From: Chthoniobacter flavus | GTDB lineage: Bacteria; Verrucomicrobiota; Verrucomicrobiia; Chthoniobacterales; Terrimicrobiaceae | DNA length: 52,847 nt | Reading direction: 5' to 3' | NCBI GenBank assembly: GCA_945883435.1 | Contig: CAMCXK010000011.1 | Span: forward strand, 1 to 52,847 | In this document: positions 32,248-41,680 of the stretch, piece after piece | Numbering within the stretch: the first letter of the stretch is position 1 | How the letters are laid out: each line of letters opens with the position of its first letter | Notes under the pieces: model-generated | What the model was told of the DNA's origin: nothing | The model's input: the letters and a program-made list of their open reading frames with translations, nothing else | Databases searched by the model: none | Program-made: the position numbers and the translations under genes

Positions 32248-32496
32248 CTAGGCGGGTCCGTCGCCGTTCGGATCCACGATCGAAGGAAGCATGATTTCAT
32301 AAACCACGCCCGCGCCGCGGCCACTCCCTTCGCGGGCCTCGAGCCCAAGCTCCCGCCAGGCCCGCTCCAGCGCTTCCGGATCCCGGCGCAGCTCCGGAAA
32401 CAGCCGCTTCAGCCTCTCTTTGACCCAGCGCTTTGCCGCATGGGAGTCGACCGGATGAACGGGGGCTGCTGTCGACTGGAACAAATCGCGCCACAT
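32248..32496 (-). CDS. Small hypothetical protein, 82 aa
   Basis: No family recognised. The product is basic and helical in the middle (SHAAKRWVKERLKRLFPELR, DPEALERAWRELGLEA) and ends in a Gly-rich turn and a short strand (VVYEIMLPSIVDP). It has no signal peptide or membrane segment. The ATG at 32496 shares a base with the stop of the upstream membrane-protein gene (TGATG), which supports it as real and coupled. The sequence could be an adaptor or nucleic-acid-binding helix pair, but that is a guess. Confidence 0.55.
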   Translation of the reverse strand: MWRDLFQSTAAPVHPVDSHAAKRWVKERLKRLFPELRRDPEALERAWRELGLEAREGSGRGAGVVYEIMLPSIVDPNGDGPA

Positions 32497-33167
32497 CACT
32501 GCGCACGGAGCTGGGCGATCGTCCGGGCGGCCGCAAAAAGCACATTGAGCCCCGCGAGCAAAACCGTTGCCCAACCCCAGCGCTTGAGCTTGAGCGCGGT
32601 ATCATCGGGAACCGTGCGCGCCACCAGATAGGCCAAAAGCCCGAGCGATCCCCCGATCGAGACACCTGTCAGCGGGCCGACTGTCTCGTGCCAAGGATTC
32701 CACAGCCACCACAGGCGGACTTTCTCGAAAAACACCCAGCCATTCCAAAATGTGAGGCTGAAAAGCATGGCCACCCCGCCGGCGAACATGCGTCCGCCCC
32801 ACGAAGGAAAGCCGATGGCCACCGCCCGCGCGGAGAGAAGCAGCAAGCCCGTTGCAAAAAGAGGAGGCAACATGGAAAACCGGCCGGCCACGCGAAAAAT
32901 TTCCGGGCCCGCGAATCGCACCGGTCCCAGCGGCCATCCGAAAACAACGTTGAAAATCTCCAGTGCGGCGAACATCGCCAGAGCGGCACCCGCGCAGAAC
33001 CTGGCCCGGGCGAGTCCAAACACCGAGTAAAAACCCGCATATCCGGCCGCCAACAATGCCAACACCCAAAGCGCATCCCACAGCGGCAGAACTCCGGCAT
33101 CCTGAAAAATCAAACCCAGCCCCGCCACCGTCAGGGCCAGGGCGGCGATATCCGTCGCGTGCCTCAT
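32496..33167 (-). CDS. Multi-pass membrane protein, weak resemblance to DUF422/CruF
   Basis: The 223-aa product has about seven hydrophobic segments (IAALALTVAGLGLIF, LWVLALLAAGYAGFY, AALAMFAALEIFNVVFGWPL and others). The text EIFNVVFGWPLGPVRFAG followed later by WWLWNPWHETVGPLTGVSIG recalls the DUF422 carotenoid 1,2-hydratase-like family (E-x-x-x-x-FGWPxGP ... GPxxGVSxxxxxG), but no carotenoid genes are nearby, so only the membrane nature is firm. The ATG at 33167 overlaps the DUF2062 stop (ATGA), and its own stop overlaps the next start, giving a tight three-gene operon. Confidence 0.75.
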   Translation of the reverse strand: MRHATDIAALALTVAGLGLIFQDAGVLPLWDALWVLALLAAGYAGFYSVFGLARARFCAGAALAMFAALEIFNVVFGWPLGPVRFAGPEIFRVAGRFSMLPPLFATGLLLLSARAVAIGFPSWGGRMFAGGVAMLFSLTFWNGWVFFEKVRLWWLWNPWHETVGPLTGVSIGGSLGLLAYLVARTVPDDTALKLKRWGWATVLLAGLNVLFAAARTIAQLRAQ

Positions 33168-33655
33168 GAGACGATTTCCGCAGGAGCCCGGCGGCGTTTT
33201 TGGCGGCGCTCGAACACCGGGTAAAGAAGAACATAGGCCAGCACGCTGAAGGGCACCGACAGAAAAACCGACCCCGCCAGCATGGGCAGCCCGATGCCCA
33301 GAAACGTGGTCCATTTCATGACATCATGGATTTGGAAATCCGCCGGCAAGGCAGGGACCTGCAAGCCCGGCACGAGTTGTAAAACGGCACGCCCCCATTC
33401 GTATTCCCAGTGCAACAAAACCGGCCACAATGGCGTGACCACATCGTGTAGTGAAACCGCGATCACGGCAGCCAGGGGATTGCATCGCAAGACGGCAGCC
33501 GCGCCGAGGCACAAGAGGGTTTTCAGCCCGAAAAGAGGCGTGAAGCCCATGAAAATGCCGATGGCCACCCCTCCCGCGAGGGACCGGGGCGTGTCGCTGA
33601 TCGCCAGCAAACGGAGTCCGAGTCCTTGAAAATGAGAAGCCAGCTTTCTGAACAT
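33164..33655 (-). CDS. DUF2062 membrane protein
   Basis: The 163-aa product has the DUF2062 pattern: ISDTPRSLAGGVAIGIFMGF, TPLFGLKTLLCLGAAAVLRC, N-P-L-A-A-V, a conserved H-D motif, and two further hydrophobic segments near the C-terminus (GIGLPMLAGSVFLSVPFSVL). DUF2062 proteins are small inner-membrane proteins found across bacteria, often next to glycosyltransferases or lipid genes, without an agreed function. ATG at 33655 was chosen. An upstream in-frame TTG at 33691 preceded by GGGAG is possible and would add 12 residues. Confidence 0.85.
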   Translation of the reverse strand: MFRKLASHFQGLGLRLLAISDTPRSLAGGVAIGIFMGFTPLFGLKTLLCLGAAAVLRCNPLAAVIAVSLHDVVTPLWPVLLHWEYEWGRAVLQLVPGLQVPALPADFQIHDVMKWTTFLGIGLPMLAGSVFLSVPFSVLAYVLLYPVFERRQKRRRAPAEIVS

Positions 33656-33718
33656 GGACTTTGAGAATGGCGCGACGCCGGGATTCCGCAAGACTCCCTT
33701 CGCCGTCCCGCCGCCCCC

Positions 33719-33928
33719 TCAGGGTTCGGCCACGGGAGGCGGAATGTAGGCTTCAGGAATTTTCTCGCAGCGGCGGTTCTTGGCATCCCAACGGCCGCCG
33801 GATTCCACACACCGGTTAATCTCCAAAAAATCGGGACTGAACCCATGAATCGCAAACAATGTGAAGAAGTAAGCCGCGGTGAGAACTACCACGGTGCTGA
33901 AAATCATGATCAAAGCCTTGGGGGGCAT
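33719..33928 (-). CDS. Small single-pass membrane protein, 69 aa
   Basis: No family recognised. The first 30 residues form one membrane helix (ALIMIFSTVVVLTAAYFFTL). A short outward part has a Cys pair with aromatic/Gly text between (INRCVESGGRWDAKNRRCEK) and a Pro-rich end. The CxxxGGxWxxxxxxC spacing is seen in various small secreted or membrane-anchored proteins of Gram-negative bacteria and may form a disulfide. The ATG at 33928 lies back-to-back with the ThuA-like gene across 81 bp. Confidence 0.6.
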   Translation of the reverse strand: MPPKALIMIFSTVVVLTAAYFFTLFAIHGFSPDFLEINRCVESGGRWDAKNRRCEKIPEAYIPPPVAEP

Positions 33929-34009
33929 GCGTGGCTCTTGAGCCAAGCCGTGTCCGCTGGCAATCATAAAATCGCGACAATGCCGATTTTTCCGTCTAAA
34001 TCCACCGAC

Positions 34010-34783
34010 ATGAACGAATGCCAACCCCGTGTGCTGGTGTGGAACGAATTCCGTCACGAAAAGGAAAACCCGAAGGTGGCCGCCTTGTATCCCCAAGGCA
34101 TCCATGCGGCCATTGCGGCCGGGCTGCAGTGCAATCCCGGGTTCGCTGTCCGCACCGCGACATTGGACGAACCGGAGCACGGGTTGACGGAAGAGGTTCT
34201 TCAAAACACCGACGTCCTTGTCTGGTGGGGCCACAAGGCGCACGGCGATGTGGCGGATGAGGTGGCGCAGCGCGTGCAACGCCACGTTCTCGAGGGCATG
34301 GGACTGCTGGTGCTCCATTCGGGCCATTTTTCGAAAGTCTTCAAGTTGCTCATGGGCACGCCCTGCTCGCTGAAATGGCGGGAGTCCACCGACAAGGAGC
34401 GAGTCTGGGTGGTGTCTCCGTCACATCCCGTGGCGTCGGGTCTGCCGGAGCAGTTTGTGATTCCCGCCGAGGAAATGTATGGCGAGCCGTTCGCCATTCC
34501 AGAGCCCGACGAACTCGTCTTCATTTCATGGTTCACCGGCGGGGAGGTCTTCCGCAGCGGCGCGGCTTGGCGGCGCGGGCACGGGCGGGTTTTCTACTTC
34601 CGCCCGGGCCACGAAACCTACCCGACCTACCACCAGCCCGAGGTGCTGCAAGTCATCCGCAATGCCGTTCAATGGGCTGTCCCCGCTCTGCGCCGTCCCG
34701 ACACCTGTCCGAATTCCCCCGCCTTGGAGCCGCTGCCGCTGGATTCCGAAGCCGCCTCACGCTCCACCACAGGACACCGCTGA
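34010..34783 (+). CDS. ThuA-like (trehalose utilisation) domain protein
   Basis: The 257-aa product has the ThuA fold, related to class I glutamine amidotransferases. It reads RVLVWNEFRHEKENPKVAAL, GIHAAIAAGL, TDVLVWWGHKAHGDV, GMGLLVLHSGHFSKVFKLLM, VSPSHPVASGLPE, and ends FYFRPGHETYPTYHQPEVLQ, VIRNAVQWA. ThuA proteins are linked to sugar (trehalose and other glycoside) metabolism and often sit beside Gfo/Idh/MocA dehydrogenases, as here with only a 2-bp gap. The ATG at 34010 starts the domain. An ATG at 33980 would add 10 residues. Confidence 0.87.
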   Translation: MNECQPRVLVWNEFRHEKENPKVAALYPQGIHAAIAAGLQCNPGFAVRTATLDEPEHGLTEEVLQNTDVLVWWGHKAHGDVADEVAQRVQRHVLEGMGLLVLHSGHFSKVFKLLMGTPCSLKWRESTDKERVWVVSPSHPVASGLPEQFVIPAEEMYGEPFAIPEPDELVFISWFTGGEVFRSGAAWRRGHGRVFYFRPGHETYPTYHQPEVLQVIRNAVQWAVPALRRPDTCPNSPALEPLPLDSEAASRSTTGHR

Positions 34784-34785
34784 CG

Positions 34786-35847
34786 ATGAAAAAAACCATC
34801 CGTTTGGCAGTGGTCGGAACCGGAGGAATGGCCAACGCCCATGCAGAGCGGTTTCTGGCGATTCCAGGTGTTGAAATTTGTGCGGTTTGCGATGTGGATG
34901 CCGGGCGTGCGCGGGCTTACGCGGACAAGCACGCCCCCGGTGCGGTGGTTTTTTCCGACCTCGGGAAAATGCTGGTGGAGACCCGTCCCGACGGTCTCTC
35001 CAACGTCACGCCCGACCGGTTTCACGCTCCTTTGTCGATCCAGGCCCTTGAGGCGGGCGTTGCGGTGTTTTGTGAAAAGCCGTTGGCGACGAGCGCGGTC
35101 GACGCACGCCGCATGGCCGCTCTTGCAGCGGAGACCGGGCTGCCGAACATGGTGAATTTTTCCTACCGCAACGCTCCAGCCATCCAAGAGGCGGCACGCA
35201 TGGTTCGCGAGGGAGCGTTGGGCCGGATTGTGCATGTGGAGGCAAGCTATCTGCAAAGTTGGCTTGCCTGCGACATCTGGGGCGACTGGCGCACCACGCC
35301 CGCCTGGTTGTGGCGTCTCTCCAGCAGCCACGGCAGCCTCGGAGTGCTGGGCGATATCGGAGTGCACATCCTCGACTTCGCCACATTTCCCGTGGGGCCC
35401 TTGGCGCGGATCAACGCGCGCTTGAAGACGTTCCGCGAGATCAAGGGCGCGGAAGCAGGTGGTTACACGCTCGATGCCAACGACTCCGCCGTGATGCATG
35501 TCGAGTTTGCCAATGGCGCCCTCGGGGTGATCCACACTTCCCGGTGGGCTTCCGGCCATGCAAATTCGCTTGCCTTGCGCCTTCATGGGACGCTGGGGGC
35601 GCTTCGCATCGATCTGGACCGCTCGACCACGGATCTGGACATCTGCACAGGAGAGGATTTGCGGAAGCCGCTGTGGAAAACCATCACCGCGCCCCCGTCC
35701 CCCTCGACCTACGAGCGCTTTGTCGAGGCCCTGCGATCGGGCGTCAACGACCAGCCCGATTTTGCCCGCGGGGCTGAAATCCAAGCCGCGTTGGAAGCCT
35801 GCGTCGCATCCGATGCCGGCGGAACAACGGTTTCATTATCCGTCTGA
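34786..35847 (+). CDS. Gfo/Idh/MocA-family NAD(P)-dependent oxidoreductase
   Basis: The 353-aa protein has the Rossmann start (IRLAVVGTGGMANAHAERFL, GxGxxA/G type), the strand-acid ICAVCDVD, and the family motif VFCEKPLATS (EKP, catalytic Lys). The substrate domain has LGVLGDIGVHILDFATF (D-x-x-x-H motif), and DSAVMHVEFANGALGVIHTS. These enzymes oxidise or reduce ring hydroxyls of sugars or inositols. It follows the ThuA-like gene by 2 bp, and the two are likely one operon for an oligosaccharide or sugar-acid pathway. The longer upstream frame to 34375 is a shadow. Confidence 0.92.
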   Translation: MKKTIRLAVVGTGGMANAHAERFLAIPGVEICAVCDVDAGRARAYADKHAPGAVVFSDLGKMLVETRPDGLSNVTPDRFHAPLSIQALEAGVAVFCEKPLATSAVDARRMAALAAETGLPNMVNFSYRNAPAIQEAARMVREGALGRIVHVEASYLQSWLACDIWGDWRTTPAWLWRLSSSHGSLGVLGDIGVHILDFATFPVGPLARINARLKTFREIKGAEAGGYTLDANDSAVMHVEFANGALGVIHTSRWASGHANSLALRLHGTLGALRIDLDRSTTDLDICTGEDLRKPLWKTITAPPSPSTYERFVEALRSGVNDQPDFARGAEIQAALEACVASDAGGTTVSLSV

Positions 35848-35857
35848 AGGTCCCCCG

Positions 35858-38155
35858 TTACTGGTCGATGGGAATCGAAGGATTCCATTTGAGCCATTCG
35901 GGACGCGGTTCGGCGAACAATTCGAACGCCGAGTCCTCATTCGCCACCGGCCCCGTGTTTTCAGGCGTGGAGAATGAAATCCGTCCATCCGGTGCCATGA
36001 TCGACTCGGTTTGAATACGGAATTTGACCACTCCCAGACTGGCTTTGATGCCGCTGGCATTCCAGAAACGCGAATTCTCCCGCACGAGGTGACGGTAGCG
36101 CTTTTCGATGATCACGGTCAGGACAATCTCCCGGCCGTCGGGGGACAGGGATTTGGCAGTGACGCGCCCGACGCCGATCCCGCGGTAGAAAATCGAAGCC
36201 CCGACATTGATGGGAGTTGAGCGCGAGGTCAGTTTGATGGTCAGGCCGCTTTGCAAAATCTCCTCGGCATCCAGTGTGGAGCGGCCCTCGAACCATGCCG
36301 CAGTCCGGTGTGATGACCCCGGTGTGCACTCGATGTAAACACCGCTGATCAATGTCTCCAGACCGGTCACGCCTTGAAGCGAGATGTTCGGCCTCACCAG
36401 TGAGAAAATCGATCCCTCCTGGCGGAGAAAATCATATCCTTCGTTGAAACGCGCTTTCACGCAAACGCGCCCCTGGGAGGTTTCGACCGCCTCCACCACA
36501 CCGACCGGAACCCCCAGATATCGCAGCTCGGTCTCGCCCGCCCGCAGACCCCGGCCGTTGAGAAAGCGGATATTAACCGGCTCTGAAACAGCTTGGGCGA
36601 GGCGATGGTTGTCCTGCAGCGGAAAACGGCTGCCCGAGGGTGCCACGGGCTTTGGGGGGCCCATGTTTTCAAAAGCCACGCCGCCCTGCAGCAGGCTCTG
36701 CACGCCGTTCACATCCATCCGAAGATACCCCGGACCGGCTTTGATTGATGTGGCTGGAACACGCCAGAACCGCGCCGATTGAGTGAGGGCGCCGCGGAAC
36801 GACGGGCGTATGACACCCTCCAGGCAGGGCCGGCCCGCGGAGTCCAGCGTCTTGCGCGTGATGGATCCCACCACGAGACCCTTGTGGAAAACCGGTGCTC
36901 CTTTGTCCAGAGAGGGCAGGTTTTCGGCATGCAGTTGGAAGGGCACGCCGTGACGCTCGGCTTGAAGGGCCTCCCATTCCTCGCCAGCCACTGTCCGGCC
37001 TGAAAATTCGCTGGCGGCGACGTTGGCGGCAGAGGGCTCGACCTCGATGTAAGACCCGGTGATCAGCGTGTCGAGGTTGCTCACTCCCTCCAGGGAAATC
37101 CGCGGGCGCACCAGCGTGAAAACCGACCCTTCGCGCAAAAGTCCATTTTGTGCGGGTAGAAGGCGCACGGAGACTGTTGCCAGCCCGCTTGCGGAATCCG
37201 TGGAGACGGACTCAACCACTCCAACGGGCACTCCCAGATGGCAAACCGGAGTGCGTCCAGGAACGATCCCCCGCCCACTTTCAAAAGTGATGGTCGCCGT
37301 AGATCCGCTGCAGCGCGCGGTGAATTCATCGGCCACGATCGGGAGTATGGAATCATTCGAAGCGGGCACTCCCTCGTTGTCGAAGTGGTCGAAACAAATC
37401 GCCCCCTGCACGAGTGCGTCCACACCTTCGATGCGCAGGTTGAACCCATGCTGGCCGACCGTGAGCGATGTGGCCGGCTGGGGCCAGAAGCGGGATGTCG
37501 TGCGCAACACATCGCGGTGGGCGGGTTCGATCAAAAGCTCCAGCAAAGGCGCCCCTTCCGCCGTAAGTTTTTTTTCACGCACATATCCGACATTGACTCC
37601 ACGGTGGTAAACCGGCGTTCCCCTGTTGAGAAACGGCACATCCAAGCCTCTCAACCGGATTGTGAACGATCCCGGCTGCAGGGGCAGCAGGGGCGCCTCG
37701 GCCAGCCCCCGGAACGTGAAGCACGGGTTTCCCCCCGGATTGCTGGCCCGCATCGAATTGCCCGTGATGATGGATTCCAAGCCGGTCAATTCCGCCAATG
37801 TGATCACAGGGCGTTCGACCCAAAAGTCCGTGTTCTCGGTGGCCAGTCCTCGTGCGAATTCCTTGAGTCTCACCCCCACAACAACCCTGTCCAGGGCCGT
37901 GTCCAAGCGCACACTATGGACTGTGCCGGCTTCGACGCCGCGATAAATCAGGGGCGTTTTGCCGGCGGTGATTCCCGGAGCCTCATCCAAGGTGACCGTG
38001 ATTTCGGGGCCGAGGGATTGGTAGTCCTTCCAGAAAAACCACGCCGACACCGCGAGGGCCAGTGCGGGAAAAAACCACACCCAGGACAAACCGGCCTTGT
38101 GGCGGCGCACCACTCGGCCATGGTCGACGGGCGGACTTGGTTCAAGCGGGCTCAT
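35858..38155 (-). CDS. MCE-domain protein, PqiB/LetB type, with six MCE repeats
   Basis: The 765-aa protein has one membrane helix near the N-terminus (residues about 24-42) and then six MCE repeats, each with the G-x-x-x-G-x-V/I core. They read ITAGKTPLIYRGVEAGTVHS, LNRGTPVYHRGVNVGYV, IVPGRTPVCHLGVPVGVV, LDKGAPVFHKGLVVGSI, LRAGETELRYLGVPVGVV and INVGASIFYRGIGVGRV. MCE hexamers stack into tunnels that carry lipids between inner and outer membranes. E. coli PqiB has three and LetB seven repeats, so six is intermediate. Its start overlaps the end of the PqiA-like gene by 14 bp. No PqiC lipoprotein follows. Confidence 0.92.
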   Translation of the reverse strand: MSPLEPSPPVDHGRVVRRHKAGLSWVWFFPALALAVSAWFFWKDYQSLGPEITVTLDEAPGITAGKTPLIYRGVEAGTVHSVRLDTALDRVVVGVRLKEFARGLATENTDFWVERPVITLAELTGLESIITGNSMRASNPGGNPCFTFRGLAEAPLLPLQPGSFTIRLRGLDVPFLNRGTPVYHRGVNVGYVREKKLTAEGAPLLELLIEPAHRDVLRTTSRFWPQPATSLTVGQHGFNLRIEGVDALVQGAICFDHFDNEGVPASNDSILPIVADEFTARCSGSTATITFESGRGIVPGRTPVCHLGVPVGVVESVSTDSASGLATVSVRLLPAQNGLLREGSVFTLVRPRISLEGVSNLDTLITGSYIEVEPSAANVAASEFSGRTVAGEEWEALQAERHGVPFQLHAENLPSLDKGAPVFHKGLVVGSITRKTLDSAGRPCLEGVIRPSFRGALTQSARFWRVPATSIKAGPGYLRMDVNGVQSLLQGGVAFENMGPPKPVAPSGSRFPLQDNHRLAQAVSEPVNIRFLNGRGLRAGETELRYLGVPVGVVEAVETSQGRVCVKARFNEGYDFLRQEGSIFSLVRPNISLQGVTGLETLISGVYIECTPGSSHRTAAWFEGRSTLDAEEILQSGLTIKLTSRSTPINVGASIFYRGIGVGRVTAKSLSPDGREIVLTVIIEKRYRHLVRENSRFWNASGIKASLGVVKFRIQTESIMAPDGRISFSTPENTGPVANEDSAFELFAEPRPEWLKWNPSIPIDQ

Positions 38156-38645
38156 AAGTGTCCAAGTCCTGCCAGACCATGTGGGGCTTGTAAACCTCCG
38201 CCGCGTAGAGAACACACAAGATCATCGCGCCGAAAAACAAGGCTCCGGGCTCTGCTTGCACACCCGCCAGAACACCCAACTGCCCCACAGCGGCCAGTAT
38301 CGAGAGCAGAAAAAGATCGATCATCGCCCATGTCCCGATGCGCACCAGAAAGGCGTGCACGGAAATCCTCCGGCGCACCAAAACTCCCGATCCATGGCGG
38401 CTCAGGAGCCAGAGCAACGCCAGCACCTTGAGTGCCGGAACCGCCACACTCGCCAGAAACACGATCGCCGCCACCGGCGGAAGTCCGCTTCGATACAACT
38501 CCATCACCCCGCCCATCACCGTGAGTGGTTCGATTTTTCCCGGCAGTGAAATGGTCATGACGGGAATCGTGTTCGCGGGAAAATAAAGAACCGCACCCGA
38601 GAGCGTGAGAGCCCATGCGATCCGGAGTCGCAGTTCGTCGCTCAT
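38142..38645 (-). CDS. PqiA-family membrane protein, C-terminal half type
   Basis: The 167-aa product corresponds to one PqiA domain with four membrane helices. Family text: LTLSGAVLYFPANTIPVMTI (the PAN-x-x-P motif), TVMGGVMELYRSGLPPVAAI, VAVPALKVLALLWLL, and VRIGTWAMIDLFLLSILAAV. It has no zinc cysteines. In E. coli PqiA is one protein of two such domains. Here the two are separate genes that overlap by 4 bp. The protein probably docks the MCE tunnel at the inner membrane. Confidence 0.9.
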   Translation of the reverse strand: MSDELRLRIAWALTLSGAVLYFPANTIPVMTISLPGKIEPLTVMGGVMELYRSGLPPVAAIVFLASVAVPALKVLALLWLLSRHGSGVLVRRRISVHAFLVRIGTWAMIDLFLLSILAAVGQLGVLAGVQAEPGALFFGAMILCVLYAAEVYKPHMVWQDLDTYEPA

Positions 38646-39268
38646 TGCAAGGTCTCCAAACGTTCGCGCGCCTGCCGGACATCGAAAAACCGCATGGTCA
38701 AAAACGTTGCGAGGGCCGAGACCAGAATCCACACCGACCCGGATTCCCAGGAGACGGTTCCCAGCGTTCGGAGCTTCACCACCGAGACCAGGCACGCCAC
38801 TGCAAAAACGGGCAGCAGACACCAGGACTCGAAAATCACGGCCATGCGCAGCAAAAGCACCGCAAAACGCGATTTCAATCGCAGGTGGCAGGCCGTGGCC
38901 GACACGGCGACGCCGGCCAGAAACAATGCCGGGGCCGCAATCGCTGAAAATCCCACCAGCACCGCCAACGGCCCGTAGCCCTGCTCCCACAAACTCAAAA
39001 CGCCGGTCACCACCAAGTTTTCCTGGGTGTTTCCAGCCACGTTGAAAATCAATACCGGAAACAAGTTGGCCGGGACCAATGCCACGAGTCCGGTCCATGC
39101 AAAGGCCATGGCCAAGGCCATCCGGCGCGCTTGAAAGGGGCCTTCGACGGTGGTGCCGCAGCGTCCGCAATCCAGAAACTCCCCGTCGGACAGGGCCCGA
39201 TGCCTGATCATGGCCCGGCACTGCGGACATCGAATCCAAGTGCTGGAAGATTGGCTTGTGGTTTCCAT
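38642..39268 (-). CDS. PqiA-family membrane protein, N-terminal zinc-ribbon half type
   Basis: The 208-aa product begins with a rubredoxin-like zinc site (IRCPQCRAMIRHR, then LDCGRCGTTVEG), followed by a PqiA membrane domain with WTGLVALVPANLFPVLIFNV (PAN motif), TGVLSLWEQGYGPLAVLVGF and FESWCLLPVFAVACLVSVVK. It is the natural partner of the next gene, and the two equal one full-length PqiA. The ATG at 39268 starts shortly before the zinc motif. It is divergent from sucC across 186 bp. Confidence 0.9.
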   Translation of the reverse strand: METTSQSSSTWIRCPQCRAMIRHRALSDGEFLDCGRCGTTVEGPFQARRMALAMAFAWTGLVALVPANLFPVLIFNVAGNTQENLVVTGVLSLWEQGYGPLAVLVGFSAIAAPALFLAGVAVSATACHLRLKSRFAVLLLRMAVIFESWCLLPVFAVACLVSVVKLRTLGTVSWESGSVWILVSALATFLTMRFFDVRQARERLETLQ

Positions 39269-39454
39269 CGGCACACTCCGGACTCTGATCCTCCGTCCGC
39301 CGAAGCAAAACAATTTTTCTCTTCGGCAAGACGGCCGGCCCGGAGCGGCTCTGTGTGATCCGGCAGTCCTTCCGGACTTCCTTGAAACCACACTGCCATT
39401 TGCGGGATTGCAGAATTCCCCCCGCCTTCCCTATGGTGCTGGTTCCAAAGCCCG

Positions 39455-40636
39455 ATGAACATCCACGAATACCAAGCCAAAGAGCTTCTTGACCTGTTTC
39501 AAGTCGCCAACAGCCCCGGAGGCGTTGCCTCCACTCCCGAGGAGGCGGAGAAAATCGCCGCCTCGCTCCAAACTTCCGACCTTGTGATCAAGGCCCAGGT
39601 CCACGCCGGCGGCCGAGGCAAGGGAACTTTCAAAAACGGCTTCCGCGGCGGGGTTCATCTGTGCGCCACACCGGCGGAAATTCGTGACACGGCCTCCCGG
39701 ATGCTTGGCGAAACACTGGTGACCCACCAGACGGGCGAGGCTGGCCGCGTCGTCCGCAAGGTTCTCGTTGCCAAATCGGTTGCCATCCGCAAGGAGCTTT
39801 ATTTTGCGATTCTCATCGATCGAGCCGTTTCCGGGCCGGTCATTGTGGCGAGCACCGAGGGTGGCGTGAACATCGAGGAGGTCGCGGAGCACACTCCGGA
39901 AAAAATCTTCCACCTTGCTGTCGATCCGCTTCTTGGGCTTCAAGCCCACCAAGCCCGCAAGCTGGCCCGCCTTCTGGAAATTCCCTCGGACCGCGTGAAG
40001 GAGGCCAGTGCCCTCTTTGAAAACCTCTACAAGCTCTTTATCGCACGTGATTGTTCGATGGTGGAAGTGAACCCCCTGGTGATCACCACCGAGGGCTCGA
40101 TCCTTGCGCTCGACGCGAAATTCAACTTCGACGACAATGCCCTCTACCGCCATCCCGACGTGCAGGCCTATCGGGACATCGAAGAGGAGGATCCCCGCGA
40201 GGTGGAAGCCTCAAAATTCAATCTGAGCTACATCGGCCTTGACGGAAACATCGCTTGCCTTGTCAATGGCGCCGGTCTGGCCATGGCGACCATGGACATC
40301 ATCAAACACCATGGCGGCGAACCCGCGAATTTCCTCGACGTGGGAGGCGGAGCCACCGAACAGCAGGTCACCGAAGCCTTCAAAATCCTCGTGGCCGACA
40401 GCCGTGTGAAAGCGATTCTTGTGAATATTTTTGGCGGTATCATGAAGTGCGATGTGATCGCGCAAGGCATCATCAATGCCGTGAAAGCCGTGAACCTTCC
40501 GGTGCCCTTGGTGGTGCGCCTCGAGGGAACCAACGTCGAGGCCGGTCGCAAGTTGCTTGCCGAATCCGGTCTTCAACTCACCCCTGCCACCGACATTGCC
40601 GACGCGGCCCGCAAGGTCGTCGCCGCCGCCGCCTGA
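39455..40636 (+). CDS. sucC: Succinate-CoA ligase (ADP/GDP-forming) beta subunit
   Basis: The 393-aa subunit has the N-terminal [11 protein letters not shown] start and the ATP-grasp domain ([20 protein letters not shown]), [20 protein letters not shown], then FVx-type ligase text ([57 protein letters not shown]). With SucD it interconverts succinyl-CoA and succinate with nucleotide phosphorylation in the TCA cycle. sucD follows 10 bp later, the usual arrangement. Confidence 0.98.
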   Translation: MNIHEYQAKELLDLFQVANSPGGVASTPEEAEKIAASLQTSDLVIKAQVHAGGRGKGTFKNGFRGGVHLCATPAEIRDTASRMLGETLVTHQTGEAGRVVRKVLVAKSVAIRKELYFAILIDRAVSGPVIVASTEGGVNIEEVAEHTPEKIFHLAVDPLLGLQAHQARKLARLLEIPSDRVKEASALFENLYKLFIARDCSMVEVNPLVITTEGSILALDAKFNFDDNALYRHPDVQAYRDIEEEDPREVEASKFNLSYIGLDGNIACLVNGAGLAMATMDIIKHHGGEPANFLDVGGGATEQQVTEAFKILVADSRVKAILVNIFGGIMKCDVIAQGIINAVKAVNLPVPLVVRLEGTNVEAGRKLLAESGLQLTPATDIADAARKVVAAAA

Positions 40637-40646
40637 ACCCACTCCC

Positions 40647-41522
40647 ATGTCCATCCTCGTCAATAAAAACACCCGCCTTCTCGTCCAAGGCATCACCGGA
40701 AAATCCGGAGGCTTCCATGCGAAATCCTGCATGGAATATGGAACCAATGTCGTTGCCGGAGTCACCCCCGGCCGCGGCGGGGAACTTTTCGAAAGCAAGG
40801 TTCCGGTTTTCGACACCGCCCACGAGGCGCGCCGCGAAACCGGCTGCAATGCGACCATGATCTTCGTCCCCGCCGCGGGCGCCGCCGACTCGATTCTCGA
40901 AGCGGTCGACGCCGGCATCGAGTTGGTGATCTGCATCACCGAGGGCATCCCGGTTCTTGACATGATGAAGGTGAAAGCGGCCATGAAATCGAGCTCCAGC
41001 CGCCTGATCGGTCCGAATTGCCCGGGGATTATCACTCCCGGCGAGTGCAAAATCGGAATCATGCCGGGCTACATTCACAAGCCGGGTGCTGTGGGCGTGG
41101 TTTCGCGCTCCGGAACGCTCACCTACGAGGCGGTCTGGCAGTTGTCCAGCCGCGGGCACGGTCAATCCACCTGCGTCGGGATCGGAGGCGACCCGATCAA
41201 CGGCACCTCGCACCTCGATGTGGTGAAAATGTTCAATGACGACCCCGGCACCGAGGCGATCATCATGATTGGCGAAATCGGCGGCACCGCCGAGGAGGAG
41301 GCGGCCGAATGGATCGGCGCCCATTGCCAAAAGCCGGTGGCCGCGTTCATCGCCGGCGCCACAGCGCCTCCGGGACGGAGAATGGGCCACGCCGGAGCCA
41401 TCGTGAGCGGTGGCAAAGGCACCGCCCAGGGCAAGATCGAAGCGATCAAGGCCGCGGGCATTGAAGTCGCCGCCACGCCTGCGGATATGGCCGACGCCCT
41501 CCTTCGCCGGATGGCGCGCTGA
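40647..41522 (+). CDS. sucD: Succinate-CoA ligase alpha subunit
   Basis: The 291-aa subunit has the CoA-binding domain ([20 protein letters not shown]), [35 protein letters not shown] and the phosphohistidine region [20 protein letters not shown], in which His248 is the expected phosphorylated residue. It pairs with SucC directly upstream. The ATG at 40647 begins right at the family N-terminus ([10 protein letters not shown]). No other TCA genes are adjacent. Confidence 0.98.
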   Translation: MSILVNKNTRLLVQGITGKSGGFHAKSCMEYGTNVVAGVTPGRGGELFESKVPVFDTAHEARRETGCNATMIFVPAAGAADSILEAVDAGIELVICITEGIPVLDMMKVKAAMKSSSSRLIGPNCPGIITPGECKIGIMPGYIHKPGAVGVVSRSGTLTYEAVWQLSSRGHGQSTCVGIGGDPINGTSHLDVVKMFNDDPGTEAIIMIGEIGGTAEEEAAEWIGAHCQKPVAAFIAGATAPPGRRMGHAGAIVSGGKGTAQGKIEAIKAAGIEVAATPADMADALLRRMAR

Positions 41523-41680
41523 AGATCACCGCCAGGACCGGTCATCCTGATCCGGATTGCCTTTCCACTTTTCGGGGAAACGCAGTCCGGACGGGTTGGG
41601 GGCATCATCCGATCTGTGGGTTCCAACGCATTTTTCCGCTTCCGCTTGAATTTTTCCGTTTCCTCAGCACTATCTCCGCT

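Noticed and set aside
29900-32251. 783-codon plus-strand frame opposite dnaE
   Set aside because: Shadow of dnaE; the sequence mirrors the codon pattern of the real gene and has no recognisable domain.
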